Positions 59,369-64,000 of a stretch of DNA of 64,000 nucleotides are shown one piece after another. The stretch lies in contig NZ_MBTA01000025.1 of NCBI RefSeq assembly GCF_003609575.1, positions 186,001 through 250,000 of the forward strand. The letters are read 5' to 3'. This stretch comes from Pelobium manganitolerans. GTDB lineage: Bacteria > Bacteroidota > Bacteroidia > Sphingobacteriales > Sphingobacteriaceae. Below the pieces are notes generated by a model. It saw only the letters and a program-made list of their open reading frames with translations, did no database searches and was not told the origin of the DNA. The translations under genes were made by a program, and so were the position numbers. How positions within the stretch are numbered: position 1 is the first letter of the stretch; the number at the start of each line of letters is the position of its first letter.

Positions 59369-61243
59369 ATGTACCTACGACAACTAAAGATCTCGGGGTT
59401 TAGAGTTTTTAATAGCGAGTTTACTGTTGAACTGACCGAAGGGCTAAATATTTTGGTGGGTGAAAACGCATCAGGTAAGAGTACGATTATAGATGCCCTA
59501 AGACTGGTTCTTTTAGAAGACGAATATGGGAAAGCTGGGATTGCGGATACAGATTTTCATCGTTCGATAGTTGATCCGGCAAAATCAAAAGGGGTAGATC
59601 GGATTTTATTTAAATGTGAGTTCCAGCTCGAGGGAGAACACGAACAAGTTTCCTTTTTGCCTTGGCTATCTGCCGCTAATCCAAATTCTGCTCTTTTGAA
59701 TATGGCAATCGAAAATAAGGAAGATGGAAGAGGACGTTTTAAAAGGAAAACGTGGGGGAATGACTGTGAAAGTGGTCTTTTTGAATGGGAGCTACTGTCC
59801 ACTATCTCTTGCATATATTTACCTCCTTTACGAAATGCTGAAGAGAAATTGCGAGCTTATAAAGGTTCTAAGCTCGCTCGTTTGATTAAAAAGTTGCATC
59901 CTGAATTAGGAGACGGAGAGACGCACCCGCTTGAAGCAAAAATTTCCGCATTAAACAAGGAAATGCTAAAAGATCCATCAATTCAAAAAGCTAATAGAAT
60001 TATTCAAGGTAATATTGTAAACGCAATAGGCTCTATTTTTGGCCAAGATGCTTCTCTTCAATTTGCGGAAGTTAGTATCGATAGGATTATTGAGAAGATA
60101 AGGCTATTATTCTACCCGTTTCTTCCCAAGGACGGAGAGCAAAATAATCTCAATTTATTTCGTGAGTTATATGAGAATAGTCTTGGTTATAACAATATAC
60201 TCTACCTGGCGACTATTCTAGCAGAACTAGAAATTGATTTTGATAACGATATAAATCATAAAGTTCTTTTAATTGAAGAGCCAGAAGCTCATCTGCATCC
60301 CCAATTACAGCTTAAATTATTACAATATCTTCAAGAGAAAGCAAAGGAAAGTAAAATTCAAATTATTGTTACAACCCATTCCCCAACCCTTACATCATCT
60401 ATAGACCTTCATGCTATAAAAGTCCTATCAATCCCGGAGGTGAACGACGCACCAATTTTCACTACCGTAGCAAATTGCGGGGTGTCTCTTCAATCCAAAA
60501 GGTTTTTAGAGCGCTGGCTGGATATAACTAAATCACTTCTTTTCTTTTCGAAAGGGATTTTATTTGTGGAAGGAATAGCTGAAGCAATTGTAGTAAAGGA
60601 ACTTGCGAAGACAGTTTTGATAAAGCTCAATACCGAGTTGGGACATTCAAAATATCATGCTGACCTAGAAGAATATGGCATTTCGATTATCAACTTAAAT
60701 GGGATTTATTTCAATCACTTTTTTTCTCTGTTTAAAGGATATATACGTTTAGAATCTGGCAGATTTGAACCTTGCGAAAGTATTCCTGTTAGATGTGCAG
60801 GTATAACTGATAACGATCCTGAAAAAGGATCTAGGCCTACATCGTCCAATAAAGTTCCTGGAAAAAATCCTCAATTATGGCTTGTTGAGGAGCTTGCTGG
60901 GAATTCTCCAAATTGTCGCTTATTCTCAAATCTTAAAACCTTCGAATACGATTTGGCTTTGGAAGGGAATAATTTAAAAATCATGTCCAGCGCGTTGCTT
61001 CAGCTTATAGAAACCGATGGGATTATCAAAAGTACCTTGCTTTCATACAGTAAGAAAGAGTGGATAGGTGTGCTTGAAAACGAAAAGAGTGACGCGGCAT
61101 ATTATCTATTAGAGCGAATTGATAAAGGGAAAGGGCAGTTTGCACAAGAGTTGGTTAATTATATAACCGAAAATGACATCAAATTAAGTGTGCCAAGCTA
61201 TATTGAAAAGGCAATAAAATGGATTATAGATGGAAGAGAATAA
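59369..61243 (+). CDS. gajA: OLD-family ATPase-nuclease, GajA-like
   Basis: 624 aa. An N-terminal ABC/SMC-type ATPase has Walker A GENASGKST (residues 31-39), Walker B LLIEEPEAHLHPQ (about 299-311) and switch THSP. The C-terminal TOPRIM nuclease domain has ILFVEGIAEAIV (about 397) with the catalytic Glu, and ITDNDPE (about 479) with the acidic pair. This is the layout of GajA, the nucleotide-sensing DNA nickase of Gabija (about 580 aa in Bacillus). The stop region overlaps the start of a UvrD helicase gene by 14 bases, the Gabija arrangement. A different OLD-plus-helicase system cannot be excluded. Confidence 0.82.
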   Translation: MYLRQLKISGFRVFNSEFTVELTEGLNILVGENASGKSTIIDALRLVLLEDEYGKAGIADTDFHRSIVDPAKSKGVDRILFKCEFQLEGEHEQVSFLPWLSAANPNSALLNMAIENKEDGRGRFKRKTWGNDCESGLFEWELLSTISCIYLPPLRNAEEKLRAYKGSKLARLIKKLHPELGDGETHPLEAKISALNKEMLKDPSIQKANRIIQGNIVNAIGSIFGQDASLQFAEVSIDRIIEKIRLLFYPFLPKDGEQNNLNLFRELYENSLGYNNILYLATILAELEIDFDNDINHKVLLIEEPEAHLHPQLQLKLLQYLQEKAKESKIQIIVTTHSPTLTSSIDLHAIKVLSIPEVNDAPIFTTVANCGVSLQSKRFLERWLDITKSLLFFSKGILFVEGIAEAIVVKELAKTVLIKLNTELGHSKYHADLEEYGISIINLNGIYFNHFFSLFKGYIRLESGRFEPCESIPVRCAGITDNDPEKGSRPTSSNKVPGKNPQLWLVEELAGNSPNCRLFSNLKTFEYDLALEGNNLKIMSSALLQLIETDGIIKSTLLSYSKKEWIGVLENEKSDAAYYLLERIDKGKGQFAQELVNYITENDIKLSVPSYIEKAIKWIIDGRE

Positions 61244-63083
61244 GAAAAAGAAAATTCTCTACAAGATCAGTCGTATTCTTAAGTGCAAACTAGAGACACT
61301 TTCAAATTTAAGTGACGAACAAGTTTTTTACATTAATTTCTATTGTTTAAGATCTTCATTCCTTGACGCGTGTCCGGGTAGTGGAAAGACTGAGGTATTA
61401 AGTTTGAAGTGTTGTCTTGAAGTATTAAAATGGAGGAAGAATAGTAGTGGAATTGCGTTACTAACATTTACTAAAAGTGCAGCTTCTGAGCTTACTAGCA
61501 GAATCGGTAAATTTAATACAACCATATCGTATCCTCACTTTGTAGGAACCTTTGATAGTTGGCTCCACGCCTACATTCTTCAACCGTATTGTCATGATCT
61601 GGTAGGGTATGGAGGAAAGAATGGTGACAAAAGTATTAGGATTATTGAGGACGACAAAAATGCTTATTTCTTAGCTAATTATAGTTCCATAATCTCATAT
61701 AAGGGAAAGACATTAGGAATAAGAGTTACACAATACCATTTTACATCAGATTGGAAAGAGGTTTATAGTTATGACGAAAAGTTCGATGTTATAGTGAAGT
61801 CAGTTTCTGAAAAGGACTTTAATCAATTGAAAGAACAGAAACTGAAGTTTATCAAAGATGGTTTTGCAACTTATACCGATGCAGAATGCTTATGCGAAAA
61901 TATTTTAACAAGATTCTCTTTTGTAAAGAGGTTATTAGCAAAGCGGTTTCCTGTTATATATATAGATGAATGTCAAGATCTTTCTGAATTTCAACTAAGG
62001 ATAATAGAAGGATTGCAGGATGAGGGCGTTTTGATTCATTGCGTGGGCGATCCAAATCAAGCGATTTACAAATTTAGAAAGGTTGATCCAAGCAAATTTT
62101 TGAATTTTGTATCTCAAAGCGGGTTACAGATATTAAAACTTAGCAACAACTACAGAAGTAATCAAGCTATCGTTAGTATATGTAGAGAACTTATCAATAG
62201 CCGGAAAGAAATTGTAGCTTGTCGATCAATGCCCTCACATCCGGCTACTATTCTCTGGGAATATACGGAAAATGACTTTGGTGATTTACCAAAGCGGTTC
62301 TCGGAATTTTTGACTGCGAACGACCTGGACGTTAATAAATCTGCAATTTTAGCTCGCGGCAAAAATACCCTTTCTTACTTTAATGGTTATTCCGAAAATT
62401 ACAATTTGAACAACGCTGAATTACTTCTTCAAGGATTAGTGCTTTGGACTAACCCAAGTAGAAGAACTGAGGACTTAGATTCAGCATTACAGTTGATCGG
62501 TCGAGCTTTATGCAATCTAGGATTTGGAGGCCTTGGTAACAGAAGAAATCAGTTTTGTCCTGATGGAATTAGGCGGATCATATGGCGTAATCAAATTGCA
62601 ATTTTAGCCAATCAATTGAAAAAACATTGTCCCTTAGTCGACGGAGAACAGCCACTCAAATGGTCACAATGGATAAAGCTGTTAAAGATTGCTGTCCGAG
62701 AATATTGGAGTAAGTTCAAGTATTCCACGACTACCTACGAAGAAATAAAGTTAAAGTTACGAGTCCCTAATAATTGTGGGGAAGTGTTAGTTACTACTAC
62801 TTCAAGCAGAAGAAGACATAAAAACTCCTCCTTAAGAGCAACTACAATCCATAGCGTGAAAGGGGAAACCCTGGATGCGGTATTGCTTGTTTCTCACCGA
62901 AATAAGAGCAGCAAAGGAGGGCATCACTCTGATTGGATTGAAGGAGGTTCAAGAGATGAAGAACATGTACGATTTGCATACGTGGCATGCTCTCGTCCCA
63001 AACACCTCTTAGTGTTGGCAACACCAAAATTAAGACAGGTAGAATTAGCCAATTTAATCAAGCTTGGTTTTCAAACAGTATAA
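61230..63083 (+). CDS. gajB: UvrD/Rep-type helicase, GajB-like
   Basis: 617 aa superfamily 1 helicase. Motif I ACPGSGKTEV (about 46-55), Ia LLTFTKSAASEL, II VIYIDECQDLSE, III VGDPNQAIYKFR, IV LSNNYRSNQAIV, V TTIHSVKGETLDAV and VI FAYVACSRPKHLL are all present. GajB partners GajA in Gabija and is activated by DNA termini; this version is about 120 residues longer than the Bacillus one. Overlap with the gajA-like gene implies translational coupling. Confidence 0.84.
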   Translation: MEENKKKKILYKISRILKCKLETLSNLSDEQVFYINFYCLRSSFLDACPGSGKTEVLSLKCCLEVLKWRKNSSGIALLTFTKSAASELTSRIGKFNTTISYPHFVGTFDSWLHAYILQPYCHDLVGYGGKNGDKSIRIIEDDKNAYFLANYSSIISYKGKTLGIRVTQYHFTSDWKEVYSYDEKFDVIVKSVSEKDFNQLKEQKLKFIKDGFATYTDAECLCENILTRFSFVKRLLAKRFPVIYIDECQDLSEFQLRIIEGLQDEGVLIHCVGDPNQAIYKFRKVDPSKFLNFVSQSGLQILKLSNNYRSNQAIVSICRELINSRKEIVACRSMPSHPATILWEYTENDFGDLPKRFSEFLTANDLDVNKSAILARGKNTLSYFNGYSENYNLNNAELLLQGLVLWTNPSRRTEDLDSALQLIGRALCNLGFGGLGNRRNQFCPDGIRRIIWRNQIAILANQLKKHCPLVDGEQPLKWSQWIKLLKIAVREYWSKFKYSTTTYEEIKLKLRVPNNCGEVLVTTTSSRRRHKNSSLRATTIHSVKGETLDAVLLVSHRNKSSKGGHHSDWIEGGSRDEEHVRFAYVACSRPKHLLVLATPKLRQVELANLIKLGFQTV

Positions 63084-63146
63084 TAGCGCCACTTCTAAAC
63101 AACTCTTGAAGAGTTTCTTTATTATTTTCATGTTATTTAAAACACG

Positions 63147-63599
63147 ATGAAACAACAGCAAAAATATAATAACGGTCAATCTTTATATTACATTGACTAC
63201 ACGGGTTACGAGGTTTTTAGAGCTAAGATAACAGTTTATGAACCGAGCACCTTTTTATATAAAATCAATTTTAAAGTATCAGGAACTGATTTAGTGATGA
63301 TTGCCGATGTGCCAGAGCAAAGTCTGATTACGTTAGAAGAATTGATGACAAATAGAAATTCAGTGAATACCAATCTTCCAGAGGGCTTTAAAGACGAATC
63401 TGTCGGGACATTGCTTTTTGTGTCAGCAGGAGAAATTTACGTTGGTACATTAAATTTTGATAAAAATTGGAAAGATTACAAGACTGGGAACTACGTAGAT
63501 GATGTGACTCATTGGATGCATGTAGAAGGATTTCCAGACACAGAATTTGGAAGCGCCAGGTTCTATGATGAGGGAGAACTAACAGATGAACCTCAATAA
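63147..63599 (+). CDS. Unknown small protein downstream of Gabija-like pair
   Basis: 150 aa, acidic, predicted mostly beta-strand (YYIDYTGYEVFRAKITVYEP, then LVMIADVPEQSLITLEELMT) and ending in an acidic tail. No motif recognised. It is 63 bases after gajB and the last gene before the right end. It could be a defence accessory or a passenger gene. Confidence 0.6.
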   Translation: MKQQQKYNNGQSLYYIDYTGYEVFRAKITVYEPSTFLYKINFKVSGTDLVMIADVPEQSLITLEELMTNRNSVNTNLPEGFKDESVGTLLFVSAGEIYVGTLNFDKNWKDYKTGNYVDDVTHWMHVEGFPDTEFGSARFYDEGELTDEPQ

Positions 63600-63690
63600 T
63601 TTTTACCTTTTTCTATACATTTAAAGCTATTTTTTTATATTTGCATAACGAAATCGTTCTTTAAACAAAATCAAATAAGTACAAAGAAAA

Positions 63691-63712
63691 AGGTTACTAA
63701 TTCGGTTACCTA
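63691..63712. repeat. Right-end GGTTACC repeat, candidate integrase arm site
   Basis: AGGTTACTAATTCGGTTACC is followed by TA. It matches the pair at 1350-1368 (17 of 19) with the same 12-base spacing, and AATTCGGTTACCTA matches the inverted copy at 1388-1401. It supports this area as the other end of the element. Confidence 0.6.
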
Positions 63713-63740
63713 GATTTTAAAAGGCTTTGTAAGTTACTGA

Positions 63741-63783
63741 CATTCAAGTGAATGTGATAAAAATATACGATCCCAGCGGGATC
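63741..63783. other. Two short hairpins near the right end, possible attachment site
   Basis: CATTCA-AG-TGAATG (63741-63754) and GATCCC-AGC-GGGATC (63769-63783) are perfect inverted repeats between the arm-type repeat and the terminator. The second, with the following CACA, resembles the 3' end of a tRNA gene, but the 5' part of the T arm is not there, so it could be an attachment-site fragment. I could not find the same core near 1140-1300. Confidence 0.35.
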
Positions 63784-63785
63784 AC

Positions 63786-63817
63786 AAAGGCAATTCATAT
63801 TCGGGATTGCCTTTTTT
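63786..63817 (+). terminator. Terminator-like hairpin at right end
   Basis: Stem AAAGGCAAT / ATTGCCTTT with an 11-base loop followed by a T run. It mirrors the hairpin at 1261-1286. Confidence 0.7.
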
Positions 63818-64000
63818 GTTAATTCGGTCTAAAAGCATTGACTATTGGGATTCAGCAACTTAAATCCTCGCTTTCCTTTCGAAATCCTGATCCAAAACAA
63901 TTTTCCAACTGACTACCATCACCTCTATAAAATGACGCCCGTCATAGCTATGTAAAAGTTTTGTTTACAAATTGTGAGCAATAAAAATCTTATAATTATG
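63818..64000. other. Right flank, no gene seen
   Basis: 183 bases with no supported gene; probably the host sequence or the start of the next locus. Confidence 0.4.

Noticed and set aside
63760-63785. tRNA gene at right end
   Set aside because: Only a GATCCC-AGC-GGGATC hairpin and CACA are present; the rest of a tRNA cannot be folded upstream.
1-64000. CRISPR arrays, rRNA, insertion-sequence transposases
   Set aside because: No regularly spaced repeats, rRNA-like sequence or transposase motifs (DDE, IS200/IS605 or IS110 type) were seen.

Overview
The window looks like a horizontally acquired island in a member of the Bacteroidota, most likely a Sphingobacteriaceae relative (Pedobacter, Mucilaginibacter or Sphingobacterium type). 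The grounds are the -7 promoter boxes of the TAnnTTTG type, a general lack of strong Shine-Dalgarno sequences, the Bacteroidota style of integrase, RadC, DUF932 and MobABC genes, and families such as DUF6132, DUF983 and DUF3347. The genus is inference. No rRNA, tRNA or CRISPR array was seen.

Layout. 1-998: 3' end of a Wadjet jetD gene that begins outside the window. 1000-4170: probable left end of an integrative element, with GGTTACC-type repeats, a tyrosine integrase, a DUF1016 nuclease and a decayed small gene. 4206-11207 (minus): copper detoxification operon (CPH-type P1B ATPase, multicopper oxidase fused to a C-terminal barrel-like region, haem-binding protein, DUF3347 and two DUF305 proteins). 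11400-13015: decayed or hypothetical genes. 13111-32609: a Crp/Fnr regulator followed by a large sulfur and thiol-redox block (thioredoxins, DsbD parts, TauE/SafE, two MBL-rhodanese proteins, rhodaneses, YeeE/YedE halves, CoA-disulfide-reductase-like protein, DsrE, SoxB-like phosphoesterase, serine acetyltransferase). 32694-38944: TolC/RND/MFP efflux set plus a TlpA-like thioredoxin. 39421-46194: a second, TetR-controlled RND efflux set. 46377-47578: DUF302 remnant, RadC and a nested inverted repeat. 47729-51307 (minus): arsenic operon arsR-arsM-arsC-acr3 plus a phosphoesterase. 51442-57337: mobile-element backbone (DUF932, small genes, truncated MobC coupling protein, relaxase, relaxosome protein, candidate oriT, excisionase-like HTH). 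57669-63599: HExxH protein, Gabija-like GajA/GajB pair and an unknown protein. 63691-63817: probable right end with the matching GGTTACC repeat.

How it works together. The cargo answers soft-metal and sulfur stress. Copper is oxidised and pumped out, arsenate is reduced and then exported or methylated, and reactive sulfane sulfur would be handled by MBL/rhodanese/YeeE/TauE proteins with serine acetyltransferase feeding cysteine synthesis. Five near-identical operators (GTGAC-N4-GTCAC) lie exactly 22 bases upstream of a -7 box. They tie the sulfur block into one apparent regulon, best explained by the Crp/Fnr protein at 13111-13755 acting as a class II activator. Antiphage genes sit at both edges (Wadjet left, Gabija-like right).

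Decay. Several genes carry single-base frameshifts, and the coupling protein MobC has lost its ATPase domain at a junction with a HEPN-like fragment. The element is therefore probably mobilisable at most, not self-transmissible. Whether the frameshifts are real or sequencing errors cannot be decided from the sequence alone.
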